In this document: positions 10,428 to 22,543 of the stretch, one piece after another
Layout of the letters: each line of letters begins with the position of its first letter
Position numbering within the stretch: position 1 is the first letter of the stretch
Source of the DNA: Dactylonectria macrodidyma
Lineage: Eukaryota; Ascomycota; Sordariomycetes; Hypocreales; Nectriaceae
Direction of reading: 5' to 3'
Assembly (NCBI GenBank): GCA_020744425.1
Contig: JAGMUV010000012.1
Span: forward strand, 434,001-498,000
DNA length: 64,000 bases
Position numbers and translations under genes: made by a program
The notes under the pieces: model-generated
Seen by the model: the letters and a program-made list of their open reading frames with translations, nothing else
What the model was told of the DNA's origin: nothing
Database searches by the model: none

Positions 10428-11966
10428 TCATCGAGCTTAAGTCCTGCAGATGTACCGCCACATTGGTTGCTCTGCCCCAGGGTAACGCGATCGCTCAATA
10501 AGGTCTCAAATGATGATGGTTGCACAGGAGACTAGTTATCTCGATGCAGTTTTGGTCTGGACAATTCTTTAAACTAGAAGAGGGTTCTGGCGCTCAGCGG
10601 GCACTTAGGTGATATTCCATCACTCGATGTTCAGCGAAATTTCGATCCATAGGTCTTGTCTAACGTAGATCGAAACCACGACATCATAATGGTGGCAAAA
10701 TGGAGTCGCGTTTTGCATCACACTCGCAAGGGTATAGACCGGGAATGGCAGTCATGTCTCCAAATTCTCTCGTGGGTATTCTACGGTAGCCTATCGAGGT
10801 GCCCAGTGCCCACTAACCTCAAGTGTCATGGCGTGCGTCAAATGATCTGAGCGCGACCGGGAGGGCGTGAGTGATCACTAAGAACGAACTCGCCCGCCCA
10901 TGTGCTTGCTCAGGTTTCATTTGGCCTCCCCGAACCTCGTGGCCAAAGCCGGAGGGCGAAGCCTGAGTGACATCCCAATACTGGCCTCTTTTCAACCTTG
11001 AGATGACAGCGAAGTCGCCCAGACGAATCTGCCTGGGCTCCTGGAGCATCGCTTGTGCGCACGGACATGTTCCTTGGTGACTCCCAGGTTTGGGAGGGTG
11101 TGGTGGGATGGACGCAGCAAAGTAAAAGGCTTAGCGTGGCTTGACTGCATCTCCGATCGGAACCAAAGCCTCGATGGTGGTGCGAGCATTTTGCCAAGCC
11201 GTGACGTGGGCCTTGCTCCTTAGTGCTATTTGACCTGGAGCCTAGTCGCTATTCCATTCCATGTATCGACGCCTACTTAGGGCTGTATTGAGTAGTGCCT
11301 TCCTCTTAAGTTGCATATGTTGTGATATATTCTTTAATTGACCAGATGTTAGATCTACCAGCTATGCCAAAAGTTCAGGGTACCCGCTTATTGCTATAGC
11401 CAGGATTAATCCAATCCATAATCCAACACCAGATTTATCCGGTGTACTAACCACTCGGGACAAAACAGTCATTTAGTCTCGACATTAGTCTGCATTATCA
11501 CTTACCGCTTTCTAAAAAACACATGCGTATAATATATATATCAAACTATTGCTCCTTAGTATGCATCAAAATTGTATATTTCAGCTTCAACTCATTCTGG
11601 AGATGTTGAATGAAGCAGGCTATATTACAAAGTGCAGTTACATGATCCAATCAGCTAGGCCCATCCCGATCCCACATGTAATCTGTTCAAGAAATTCTCT
11701 CCCAGCTGACTATCAATCACTCATTCCGCGCATTCCTTGTCATACCCAATATGAATACTACATCGTAGGTTTTCTAATCATCTGACCAAGGCTAGGATAT
11801 CGGTGTATCAGAGGTTTATGCAAATTCGGGTCTTATGCCGCCACACGAGGGGTCAATCCAACACATGACTAGATATCTAACAACTGACTTGCACAGGGAT
11901 CTAAAGCAATGGGTTGCCCCCTGGCGAGTTAGCGCCCACCCGTTGGTTGAAAGGCAGTAGTGGGTG
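10428..11966. other. Gene-free stretch, partly AT-rich
   Basis: No credible gene was seen. From about 11320 to 11600 the sequence becomes AT-rich (for example AATATATATATC near 11530). Short frames here have no domain. Confidence 0.5.
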
Positions 11967-12290
11967 GCGGGATAACCTGATTTAAGCCAGGCAATGTGGA
12001 TCGACGCGCTGCCACGGCCAAAAGTTGCTACGCCCATGCCCACTTTCTCTTGCAAAGATTTCCCTCTCATCCTCTCTGGTAGTGGCTTTATTTTCCATTA
12101 TCCTGCCATTTACAAACTCGCTATTTTCAACCTCGCGCAGATCTTATTAACATAACACGTGATCCGTACGACATGGATGACCCATCCTGGGCATGGCCGG
12201 CCTGGAAGTTCGACATGAAGAGAGGGGACTTATTCACCAAGCTTCACGACCAGTATAACACCTATCCATCCCCCATTCAAGACCCTGATG
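11967..12290 (+). repeat. Dispersed segment, copy 1 (second copy at 54928-55249)
   Basis: About 320 bp is nearly identical to 54928-55249. It begins at GCGGGATAACCTGATTTAAG, which in the second copy is the last codons and stop of a Ty3/gypsy pol frame. It then runs through a pyrimidine-rich leader and the ATG and first 39 codons of the 12173 gene. Differences are few base changes and a small indel just before the ATG. Upstream of 11967 there is no pol sequence, so this copy begins inside the retroelement-derived junction. Confidence 0.9.
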
Positions 12291-12925
12291 CCTTCCTCCA
12301 CGATATCTTCGAAATCTCCTACAAGGCCAACTCCGCTACCGAATTTCATCATTTGGCCAATAATCGCAGGCAACAACGCCTCCGCGAATTGAACGACGCT
12401 CTTGAATCTGCGAGTCTGGAGATCATCGCAAACCCAAGTCTTGTCAGTTCGCCTCAGTGGCAACATACTGTCCAACTCTTTCGTACAAATTCCTTCGACT
12501 CTCTTGTTCGCTACTTCGCTTCTTACCTCCCCACTGACCACCTTTGGCATCCGTTGTATCATGCCTCTACTCCTGTCACCAGCAGCACTGAGCTCATGCC
12601 CCATTTACCAGACAAGGAGTATGAGCGCACCAGAACGTACGACCCCAGCGGTATAAGGTGGCGACCCTCTCCGTTATCCTCGATACTCCCGCCCGGCTTA
12701 TCCGGCACTCTAGCGAGAGACCGGCCTGTTGAGTGGAATGAATATGTGAATACCGTGGCCCCGGCGGTGCTCTTTCCCTCTTCAGAGCCTGCGCGCTTTC
12801 CACCTCAAGAATCTAGCTCACATGTCGACCGTAGCGAAGAAATGACGCGACCTGGTGATGACACGTCAACGATGCCCGATTCCAAGACTTTAGAGACGGC
12901 GGAGTGTGGGAATGAAACTGCATAG
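12173..12925 (+). CDS. Hypothetical protein, 250 aa, downstream of a retroelement pol tail
   Basis: This is a single-exon frame starting MDDPSWAWPAWKFDMK. It is hydrophilic, with a probably helical part around residues 45-125 (including RRQQRLRELNDALESASLEI and TVQLFRTNSFDSLVRYFASYLP) and a disordered Pro/Ser-rich tail. No domain is recognised by eye. The start is supported because the ATG and the first 39 codons recur at 55135-55249 with the same 5' leader. It may be a gag-like or extra ORF of a Ty3/gypsy element, or a host gene caught beside one. Protein-like composition along its full length argues that it is, or recently was, coding. Confidence 0.55.
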   Translation: MDDPSWAWPAWKFDMKRGDLFTKLHDQYNTYPSPIQDPDAFLHDIFEISYKANSATEFHHLANNRRQQRLRELNDALESASLEIIANPSLVSSPQWQHTVQLFRTNSFDSLVRYFASYLPTDHLWHPLYHASTPVTSSTELMPHLPDKEYERTRTYDPSGIRWRPSPLSSILPPGLSGTLARDRPVEWNEYVNTVAPAVLFPSSEPARFPPQESSSHVDRSEEMTRPGDDTSTMPDSKTLETAECGNETA

Positions 12926-14044
12926 AATGAGGGAGTACGCCCCAAAGAGAGTTTACCTGCTAAATAGCTCGCCAAACAGGCCGAGTTTAGAGGCAGCCAC
13001 TCGGAAAGCCAGATGAGTCGCCACCTTCATTGTCGAAGGACAGCCCAACCCATGGCCTTAACATCTTCGGCCACGGCTACACTAGCTTCAGGACCGTCGC
13101 AAACCACAATCACTTTAGCCAACTCGATTCGGCCAACCAATGGGGCTCGGGCGGGAACCAAACGAAAACGTTCTTGAGAGATAGAAATTCGCACGGAAGC
13201 TAAATCGTGTGTTCATTAAGTTGGGGATCATAAGGAGGAGAAAGATTGACTAGGTATCGTATGGCAACTGGATCTAGATGATTAATTTCATTTCAAACCA
13301 CGGAATCTCACTAGAACGACACTAGTGGTGATAGCAAGCAGATCGAGACGGATAGCAACGACAATGTTGGAACTTGGTAAGGATAACCTCCTCGTGTCAT
13401 TTATCCCACTTTACTTACAGTTCCATAGTGCGCCTTCTGCCAGCGACTCTATTAGTGGCAAGATGGATCAGATCACTCATGAGAACAAGTCCAAGACCCA
13501 TCAGAAGTAGCTAAGGTTATGAATACCATTAGTATGTGACAAAAAGCACTATCTAGGTTGACATTTCGAGGCGATCTGGACGCTATTACTAAAGGGAAAC
13601 AGACTTGTTAAGTGCATCACACTGTACAAAATGACGTTTAATGGATAGATTGACCTTCTCCTTCTATATTATCCTCCTTTAGATAGGAAACCAAAAGGAT
13701 TTCTTGTCTAACTCACAAGTGACCTTCTCCCAGGTCATCTGTATATGATTCCAATCGTGCGTGCGAAATGCTAAGCAGCTCATTCTGGCTTGCAATGCGA
13801 GATCTGCGATGTTGCTTATATGTTGGCGATTAAAGAGCAGTGGGCACGGAGAGAAAGGGGATGCACTCAGACACTTTATTCATTCCCTCGCAGCGCGGCA
13901 GGTGTGAAACGTACATTCGGTCTATCAAGGACGAATGCTCATATGTAAACTAGTAGCAGCCTTATAAACACAATTCCACTACGCTATCGGCGACATCCGT
14001 GGAGACGTCAAGTATCCTCGTAATTTCGCCCAAGGACTCTGTGA
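12926..14044. other. Gene-free stretch between the 250-aa gene and beta-tubulin
   Basis: No gene-like frame was seen. It should include the beta-tubulin 3' UTR near 13900-14044. Confidence 0.5.
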
Positions 14045-15791
14045 CTATTGGGGGATTTCCTCCTCGCCATAAACCTCCTCGCTATAGACGTCGTCGTCAT
14101 CGACGCCTGCGTCCTGATACTGCTGGTACTCCGACACCAGGTCATTCATATTGGACTCGGCTTCCGTAAATTCCATCTCGTCCATGCCCTCTCCAGTATA
14201 CCAGTGCAAGAAGGCCTTGCGGCGGAACATAGCGGTGAACTGCTCGCCGACACGCTTAAAGATCTGCTGGATGGCGGTCGAGTTGCCGACAAAAGTGGAC
14301 GACATCTCCAGCCCCTGCGGGGGGACAGAGCATAGAGTCGTCTGCACATTATTAGGAATCCATTCAACAAAGTAACCCGAGTTCTTCTGCTGAACCTTGT
14401 GCATCTGATCCTCCACCTCCTTCGCAGATACCTTTCCGCGAAAGATGACAGAGCAGGTCAGATAGCGACCGTTTCGGAAATCAGAGCCGGTCATCATGTT
14501 CTTGGGGTCAAACAACTGCTGGGTAAGCTCGGGGACAGAGACTGCGCTGAACGAGTGCGAGCCACGGCTAGTAAGGGGCGCAAAGCCAACCATGAAGAAG
14601 TGCAGGCGGGGGAAGGGAACCTAGATGAGAAGAGGGGAAATGCTCAGCCCTAACGTTCTTCGATGACGGCGATATAGGTCTGGATGAGAGGAGTCTTCCT
14701 ACCATGTTAACGGCCATCTTGCGAAGGTCAGAGTTTAGCTGTCCGGGGAAGCGCAACGAAGTTGACACGCCGGACATGACGGTTGACACGAGGTGGTTAA
14801 GGTCGCCATACGAAGGGTTTGACAGCTTCAAGGTACGTTTGCAAATATCATACAGAGCCTCGTTATCGATACAGAAAGTCGAATCTGAGTTGTCAACCAG
14901 CTGGTGGACCGAGAGCGTGGCATTATACGGCTCCACGACGGTATCGGATACCTTGGGAGACGGTACTACACTGAAGGTAGCCATCATACGATCCGGGAAC
15001 TCTAAATAGGCCGTTAGAACCGTGAGAGACAATGCATCGAAATGTGCATCACATCAGTGATATCAATCTCACCCTCACGAATCTTGGAAATCAGCAGCGT
15101 GCCCATGCCGGAGCCCGTACCGCCGCCGAGCGAGTGGGTGATTTGAAAGCCTTGGAGAGAGTCGCAGCCTTCGGCCTCGCGACGGACAACGTCCAGCACC
15201 TGATCAACCAACTCGGCGCCCTCGGTGTAGTGGCCCTTAGCCCAGTTATTGCCGGCGCTCGAGTGTCCAAAGACGAAGTTGTCGGGGCGGAAAAGCTGGC
15301 CAAACGGACCGGAGCGCACCGCGTCCATCGTGCCAGGTTCTAGGTCAACGAGCACGGCGCGCGGCACGTACTTGTTGCTGGATGTCTATGCGAGCTCGAT
15401 CAGAGACCGAGGATAGTTTGGCATGGGTCACGCAATATCGCGCACCTCGTTGAAATAGACGTTCATGCGCGCGAGCTGGAGATCGGAGGTTCCATTATAC
15501 CTAGATTGATGCGTGAGAAGGAGGGATGTTGGGTGGCGATTCGAATGGGTCGCCTACACGCCACTGCTATCCAGACCATGCTCGCCCGAAATGGTCTGCC
15601 AGAAGGCAGAGCCGACTTGGTTGCCCTATTGAGGTCAACACATGGCATGAGAGAAGAAACACATGCAACAAGAAGGGTGTGATACGCACACATTGGCCAA
15701 CTTGGAGATGCACCTATAGAAAAGAGGGAGCTCAAAATTAATTTGTAGAGCCTCCAAGGCGGATTGGAAGCGGACTCACAATCTCACGCAT
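14045..15791 (-). CDS. Beta-tubulin, divergent paralogue (tubC-like)
   Basis: Seven exons on the minus strand: 15791-15780, 15713-15690, 15625-15558, 15500-15446, 15385-15073, 15001-14703 and 14620-14045. All six introns (57-82 bp) start GT and end AG, and the joined frame gives 448 aa, normal for beta-tubulin. Visible landmarks are the autoregulatory start MREI, GQCGNQ, the GTP-binding loop [10 protein letters not shown] and an acidic tail. The exon pattern, with a four-codon first exon, is that of Aspergillus beta-tubulins. It differs from the main isoform type at several conserved sites: QVGQC instead of QTGQC, Ser at residue 198 in place of Glu, and a tail ending in EEEIPQ. F167 and F200 are kept. 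These differences suggest the second, less used isoform. No break was found. Confidence 0.93.
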
Positions 15792-16317
15792 GGCGAGCTC
15801 AATCCAGCAGTTGTGGTTATTAGACGCCGATGAGATAAGCCTATTCAGCGTGTGAGAACAAAAGACAACGTTGAAATGGTGGGAAGGCGGGGTTGACAGT
15901 GAAAGGCGCGACGACTGGTACGTACCAAGTAAGTATACAGCCATGATATGACAGTATCCAAGGAGATCATACAACCGTTTTATGGGCTAACCCCTAAGTA
16001 GGAGTGGTAACGCGCCCCGCTATTGAATTGAGACGCTCGCATGATGTCACCTAAAACGCCTCCGTAAGCTTATCTTGTTTAAGAGCATACTGCCTTGAAA
16101 CTCTGATGACGCCATATGACGGCAAGTTGATTATTGTTCCAAAATTGTCGAGGGGGTACAACCTCGAGTACTGACCTTAGATCATCACTACTCCGACATC
16201 TTTCTCGTACTAAGTCTGGTACCTATTCATACTTCCGGATCAGTCCTGGATTAAATAAATCAGTTTTCGCTATAGAAGACACTAAACTTCCGTTGGCGAG
16301 CGTCATCAGTTTAGATA
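15792..16317. other. Beta-tubulin upstream region
   Basis: Probable beta-tubulin promoter on the minus strand. I see no gene. It ends with TA (16316-16317), the left target duplication of the next transposon. Confidence 0.5.
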
Positions 16318-18523
16318 CCATGCAGTACCCACCTGCCGGTAATACCCACCTACCGGTAAGCAAAAAAAATATTTCCCCATACAAAATGCAATTTTTCAAC
16401 CATATGTGGAAAATTCACCAAAAATAAAAACCATGAAATGATTTTCGAATTTCGTTTTAGAATCAAGTGGATTTTAATATTTTCGCGGTATTTTGACTTC
16501 ACGCCCTGCGCGTGTGCGTACCACAGCTAACTCTTCCTCCTCCAAATTTGACGTCTCATCATCTTCCATCCCTCCCACCTCAATCACATCCTCAACAGCA
16601 TCCGCCCCTTCAATTGCTTCGTTTGCCTCGGAAATAGTGTCACCAGCCACTAGAGCCTCCGCCAATGTCATGAACCTTTTGTTGGGATTCGGTATCGCCT
16701 TCCTCTTCTTGCCTCTGCTCAACCGCCCAACTTCCTCCTCCAGACTGGCTATTCTGGTGCTCAGAGAGGCGATCTTCGACTCTTGAGCTTCAAACCCTCT
16801 CGATATCACAGAATAGCGCCTTCTTGTTGACGGGCTCTTGTTCTTCCCCAGATCTCGGATGTGGCGGCTGGTTTTTGGCGTATTATCAGAGTCGACTTGC
16901 CCGTCTCTGTGGCCGTCCGACCCGGGCGTCGTTTCCTTCTTGTCCGGCTGAATCTCAGGATGTATGAGCGCTTTCCGCCGTGAAATCGGCCAGTTTCCAG
17001 TCACCCTCCAGCCTGAGAGTATATTTTTCTTCGTCATACCCACTTCCCTGGCTTTGGCATAGGCCTTGATGAAGTTGACCTTGTCCACCGGCGCAGAATC
17101 GGTCAGGCAGGTCAGTTTCTGCAGTTCCTTTCGGTAGGCAGCCTTGGATACATTGAAGACGCCATTATCCAGCGGCTGCAGCCCATGAGAGCAGTGTGCA
17201 GGCAGGTAACAGCAATATATGTTGTTCAAAAAGCACGTAGCCATCCACTCATCCTGGATTTTTAATCAGCGCCGTCAGTGGTATTTCCGATCTAGAACAG
17301 GTAGATACTCACAGATACATGGCTCCCATGGCCATCTAATATGATGAGCCTTGCATCGGACTCATCCGCCGGTTGCGTTTGAGGCAGATAGACCTCCTTG
17401 AGCCACTCGACTGCGATATGGTTGTCCGTCCAGCCATTGTCAGACGTAATATAATACCAGTCGGCGACCCCCCGGAGCTCATCGATAAACCACTGTTGCT
17501 GAAGCTCTTTACCTTTGAAGATGATCCCCGGCTTCAGAAGACGGCCATCTGCGGTGACGGCTTCGATAAAGGTAGTCCAAGTGCGGGACTGCGAGCCCTT
17601 GAGGAAGGCCTTCCTCCTAGGATCGCTACTGCCAATGACCAAGGAATCCAAGCCTAATTTTTCAGTGGATTAGTGAGTTTCGTAGCAAAAATGATCAATA
17701 CTCACCAAATCCAGCCATGATACCGCCCTCGTCAACATTAACCGTGTTCTCCGGTTTGATCTAGCCATATTCGCTCTCCCGGATGTCAAAGTACCAATTG
17801 ACGGCCATTGGGGTAAAGGAATTGAATCTTGCAGCTTCCTGGCGTTTCCCCACCTTCGTCTTGATATCGTCATGGCGTTTAATGAACCTGGCTAGCCAGT
17901 GTACACCGATAGGCCTTTCCCGTCCTTGCTGTCTCAAGAGGGCAGCGACGGTGGCGCGAACTTGACTGTGGGAAGGAGCATAGCCCAAGGCCTCTTGTCG
18001 AAGTATCCAGGTAACCAATCTGGACTCCTCCGACTTGGATAAAAGCTGAGCAGGCTGGGTGACCTCGGATCTTGACGGTAGGCCTCTTAATCGGTCAGAA
18101 AGAGTGGTTTGAGGCACGCCATTCTTCTGGGCAGCCTGGTTCTGGGAGAGGCCATTATCTGTGACATCCAGTATGGCCTGGATAACATCCTCCTCCGTAT
18201 AAGATAATTGAGGCATGTTTGAGGCGATTGAGGAAAGATGGGAAAGAGAAAATTCTGGATGAAGCTTCGGGGAGGCTGGGTGATAAGGGAGGCATTTTGA
18301 GACATTTTACATTAGTGCCGTGCGACCATGCCGCATGCGTCACTAAAGAAACATTGCTGGAATATTAAATTCCATACAATTCTTAATACAGCAGACATTT
18401 TCTCATGAAAAAATCTTTCCTTTTGACAAAGTACTGTGCAAGTGAAATTGGGCATTTTGTATGGGGAAATATTTTTTTTGCTTACCGGTAGGTGGGTATT
18501 ACCGGCAGGTGGGTACTGCATGG
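16318..18523 (-). mobile_element. Pogo-family (Tc1/mariner superfamily) DNA transposon with 72-bp TIRs
   Basis: The element is 2206 bp, bounded by perfect 72-bp inverted repeats (16318-16389 and 18452-18523) and flanked by TA on both sides (16316-16317, 18524-18525), the standard target duplication of this superfamily. Each TIR holds two direct copies of TACCCACCTRCCGGTAA, a likely pair of transposase-binding sites. It carries one minus-strand transposase gene (16474-18216). Perfect TIRs point to recent movement even though the gene has a stop codon. Confidence 0.95.
16474..18216 (-). pseudogene. Pogo/Fot-like DDE transposase, broken by one in-frame TAG
   Basis: Exons 18216-17706, 17653-17313 and 17253-16474 join in frame across two introns (52 and 59 bp) to 543 codons plus stop. 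The N-terminus has a psq-type helix-turn-helix (EEDVIQAILDVTDNGLSQNQAA) followed by a CENP-B-type DNA-binding domain. The catalytic acids are visible in NVDEGGIMAGFG, IILDGHGSHVS and GLQPLDNGVF, the DDD pattern of pogo elements. The C-terminus is charged, with a coiled-coil-like segment. A single TAG follows EYG where relatives commonly have Trp, as expected from a G-to-A change. That stop would remove all catalytic residues, so this copy should not make active enzyme. Confidence 0.88.
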
Positions 18524-18687
18524 TAGTACGAAACATCCATTCTTCCCCGTCCACGTCCAGGAGCTAGGTTACGTCACGATGTCCGTGCCGACGGCAGCGT
18601 TACTCACAGTAGTCAACGAGCAGTCCCGATGAGGCGATATTTGAGCGGGTGTTGGACGCTGACAAGAGTCAGGACTCAGTACAATCA

Positions 18688-20063
18688 CGTGCCAAAAGTC
18701 TGGAAATTTTTGTCGCTAGCCCCGCACCATCGCAATCTGCCTCATCCAACCCCTGCACTTCAACCAGCTCAATTGACAGCATCATGCCTCCTGTGACTAG
18801 ATCTTTTGGTGTTGAGATAAGCGGAAATCGTCAGTTCAATCATGAGTTTTCTCCCGAGCAGCGGGCTGCGATGGTGGCCGAGTTACGGGCCGGCGCAACC
18901 CTCAAGCAGGTTGCTGAGGATTACACCACCACGCCGAGCACAGTCTACAAGACAAAGCGACGATGGGATATATATCATAACAACGGCTCTAGGCCACGAA
19001 AAGGGCGTCCTAGGAAACTCACGGCGATACAGATCATAAGGATCAACTCATATATCAACCGGCACCGTCATCTTACATGGAATGACGTGATCCTTGACCT
19101 AGGAGTAGCTGTTAGCAAGAGGACCCTACAGCGTCGTCTTCAGAGCCACTGGCGCCGCAAATGGCGGTCAAAGAAGCGGATTTTGCTACTAAAGGAAAAC
19201 GCGAAGGAACGGCTAGAATTTGCTCAGTACTGGCTTCCCAGAATTGACGAGCTTTTGCTAGTAAATTAGCCTAGAAGAGAGAGTCTTCAACCGCTGACTT
19301 TCCCGCTAGTCTTGCTTCAGCGACGAATGCACTATTCAGAACGCCCCGAACAACCCCGACGGCTGGGTCTTCCGCAGGCCTGATGAGAAGTTCCGTGAGG
19401 ACCTCGTTAACTGTGAATCTCACGGGAAACCTCGTCAGTCGATTATGGTGTGGGCAGGTATAGCTGGAAGGACGAAGACACACTTCATAGTCATGACGAG
19501 GGATCTAACGACCAAAAGGAAGGGATTCTCAGCCTGGAGCTATAGAAAAGCACTTACAGAAGGGCTCCTTCCCTTTCTCGATAACTTTGATGAATTTCAG
19601 CAAGATAACGCCCGGATTCACACCGCAAAGTCGACCCTAGACTGGCTTCTCTTACATGGTATTATTCCTATTAAATGGCCAGCACACTCACCTGATTTAA
19701 ACCCGATTGAGCATATTTGGAAGGCTCTCAAGGCCAAGTTAAAGAGAATGCATCCCGAATTTACTAAATTACGCAAAAACCAAGCCGATACTGCCAAAAT
19801 GATCACTTGGATCAAAGAAGCGTGGGAGGCCCTAGATCCAGACCTTATCTGGAAGCTTACGCAGTCACTAGAGCGCCGCTTACGCGCTGTGAGTCGCGCC
19901 AAGGGTTGGTATACTAAATATTGATCCTCAGAGCCAGGGCTTTTATATGATATAGTTTTTATCTCAATTAAACTTCATTTGGCTGCTTCATTGATGCTGG
20001 AAGTCAGGGTGTGACCATGAGGGTGTTGGTGTGGTGGGCCCATTTTTCCAGACTTTTGGCGCG
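18688..20063 (+). mobile_element. Tc1-like DNA transposon
   Basis: Short imperfect TIRs share GCCAAAAGTCTGGAAA, at 18691 on the plus strand and reversed at 20045-20060. The right end is followed by TA (20064-20065); the left neighbour reads CA where TA is expected. The element holds one spliced transposase gene that appears intact. It lies 164 bp from the pogo element. Confidence 0.8.
18784..19924 (+). CDS. Tc1/mariner-type DDE transposase, apparently intact
   Basis: Exons 18784-19260 and 19310-19924 join in frame over a 49-bp intron (GTAAAT, CTGAC branch, TAG) to give 363 aa. The N-terminal half holds helix-turn-helix segments (FSPEQRAAMVAELRAGATL; KRTLQRRLQSHWRRKWRSKK). The DDE triad is visible in CFSDECTIQN, QQDNARIHTAKS and SPDLNPIEHIWKALK. 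An upstream in-frame ATG at 18649 would place the left TIR inside the coding region, so the later ATG (MPPVTRSF) is chosen. It could be active and so could mobilise related copies; that is inference. Confidence 0.87.
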
Positions 20064-20801
20064 TAATTTTAACTGGTGGCCCCCTTTCTACTGCAGATTT
20101 GTTTAATAACATCTCAAGGACATGTTACGATGCTTGGCACTATTCCGGCACCTGCACCAGCGAGAGTTTGAATCGTCTGAATGGACCATCATGCTGTGAT
20201 GCTCTCCAGATAGGATATTGATTCTTGGGAATAGCGCCCGTGACGAAAAGAATGGGGGGTAATTAATACTGTTCGTTTAAGAATCGAGACGTGGCATTGT
20301 TGGTGGAAATAGAATAGCGGGGTTGTGTATTAAGGTGCAACTTGTTTATACCATGGCGCCAGCAGAAATGATGACGTGACTGGTGACGAGTCCACATGTG
20401 GCAGTCTTGCTGGGCGCCCATATTCCGGATTCTAGCAACATAATAAATAACCTTGGAGGGGCTCAGAGGTTGTCTGCCTTGTTCACTTGTCCAGGATTGG
20501 GTCCAATTTTACTGTACAGGTGACTTGGGTGGCGGAAGTGCACATGCGAGCTCGATGTTGCACTCAATCTCCGATGGAGACTCGGCGGCGTTTCTGCCAT
20601 CCGTATTTTTGGCATTTAGATATATAATATGCGTAAGACGCCAATGAGCGCTTGATCTAGCACTCCATTCCATAATTCATTTGGTCTTAAGACTGTGACA
20701 GACCATGATTGGTAAGCAACAGCTTCATTCCATCTTCGCAGCATTGAAGCCCTTAGATTCCACTGCGCTTCTATCAATTGAAACTCGCGCCCGAGCCGCA
20801 T
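20064..20801. other. Gene-free stretch upstream of the Ca2+/H+ exchanger
   Basis: It likely contains the exchanger promoter. No other gene-like signal was found. Confidence 0.5.
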
Positions 20802-22543
20802 ATGCTATCGCTAGCTAACCTTTTTCGCTACGCAGCCTACCCAGCCTTTCGCAAGCAGGTCCGTCGCACTTGGTCAGGCAGAAACTCCGGCCGAAGGGTC
20901 AACCACATCTACAGCGACGATGAAGCCACCAACCCAGGGCTCAACCACGAGGGATCGCCGTTACTTAGGGTACCACCCGTAAATGAGGATCGCCATGGAT
21001 TCATAAGGCGCTTATTTGACGGCACAAGCACTCCTGGCAAAGACAGCCCGAATCGTCTGATCAAATGGCCAGCAAATGCTTTCCATGTCACCGAGGCTAC
21101 GCTGATGAGCAGTAAGTATGTCTCCGCTGATTGATTGAACTACGACTGAATTGATGCGATAGACTACGTCAACATCCTGCTCCCATTCGTGCCACTAGGT
21201 ATCATTGCCGGCGTGCTTGGCTGGAGCCCTGCGGCTGTGTTCTCGCTGAACTTCATCGCCATTATTCCCCTGGCAGCGGTGTTATCCTTCGCTACAGAAG
21301 AGATTTCCATCCCACTGGGCGAGACATTAGGAGGACTACTAAATGCCACTTTTGGCAACGCAGTTGAGCTCATCGTGAGTATCGTCGCCCTGAAGAAGAA
21401 CCAAATCGAACTCGTGCAGTCGTCAATGCTTGGCTCCATTCTATCCAATCTTCTTCTTGTCATGGGCAGTAGCTTTCTGCTCGGCGGCCTTGTCAACATG
21501 AAGGATGATTCAGGCAACGGCACCGAGCAGACCTTCACCAGTGCGATGGCACAAACGACATGCTCCTTGTTAGCGCTGTCAGCCGCCTCAATGATCATTC
21601 CCGCTACTGTGAGCAACCTCCCAGAGCCCAGTCCACAAAAGATTGTGCTACAATAAGCATCAGGAAGAACACTAACCTCGAAATGCAGCTCTACAGCATC
21701 CTCAACAGCTCGGATCAGCACGGTAAAGCCGAAACCATCATTTGGCACTCGCGCGGGACGGCCATCATCCTTCTTATCCTGTACGCCCTGTATCTGTGCT
21801 TCCAGTTGCGGACGCACAAGAATCTATTCGGGACTGGTGAAACGTCCTCAAGTCATGAGGGAGAGGACGAGCCCGAATCAGTAATGAGTCCTTGGTCTGC
21901 TGCAGCGGTACTGATTGCCGTGACCGTTGTTATCTCCTTCTGTGCAGACTACCTGGTTGGTAGTATTGACAGCATCGCCAAAGACGCGCACACCAGCAAG
22001 AGCTTTATTGGCTTGATCCTGATCCCCATTGTCGGCAACGCGGCCGAGCACGCCACGGCGTGTGTGATGGCCGTAAGGAATAAGATGGATTTGGTGAGTG
22101 ATAACCTGCTTCTTTACCTGGTTGTTTTATTGCGAACTGACTGGTTACGTGGAAACAAGGCCACGGGTGTTGCAATCGGATCCAGTATCCAGATTGCGCT
22201 ATTAGTTACGCCGTTGCTAGTTATCTTGGGCTGGTCAATGAATGTGCCGATGAGTCTGAATTTCAATATTCGTGAGTTAGAGGACGTAAGCGACTTTGAA
22301 CACGCTTGCTGATGCTTGTTGCAGTTGAGACAATTATCTTCACTGTGTCCGTTTTAGTCGTGACGGGCACGGTGCAGGATGGGAAATGTAACTATCTGGA
22401 GGGAGCCATGGTGAGTTTATGTTCTCCTGCCCCTCTATACCTACAGCGTACTCATTAAACTGCAGCTTGTGGGACTCTATGTTATCATCGCTTTGACATT
22501 CTGGGCTATCCCCAGTGGGGTTTTGGGAAAAGCTATGGGCTGA
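20802..22543 (+). CDS. vcx1: Vacuolar Ca2+/H+ exchanger (CaCA/CAX family)
   Basis: Six exons (20802-21111, 21163-21608, 21689-22093, 22160-22271, 22325-22410, 22466-22543) join in frame to 478 aa, with five GT-AG introns of 51-80 bp. The protein pumps Ca2+ into the vacuole in exchange for protons. After a hydrophilic N-terminus of about 105 residues come about 11 hydrophobic segments. Both family repeats with the ion-binding helices are present: [17 protein letters not shown] and [19 protein letters not shown]. An acidic loop ([11 protein letters not shown]) separates the two halves. The ATG at 20802 is the first good in-frame start. No break was seen. Filamentous fungi have several paralogues, and I cannot say which one this is. 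Confidence 0.92.

Noticed and set aside
18649..18783. Upstream start for the Tc1 transposase
   Set aside because: It would put the element's left TIR (from 18688) inside the coding region and begin outside the element.
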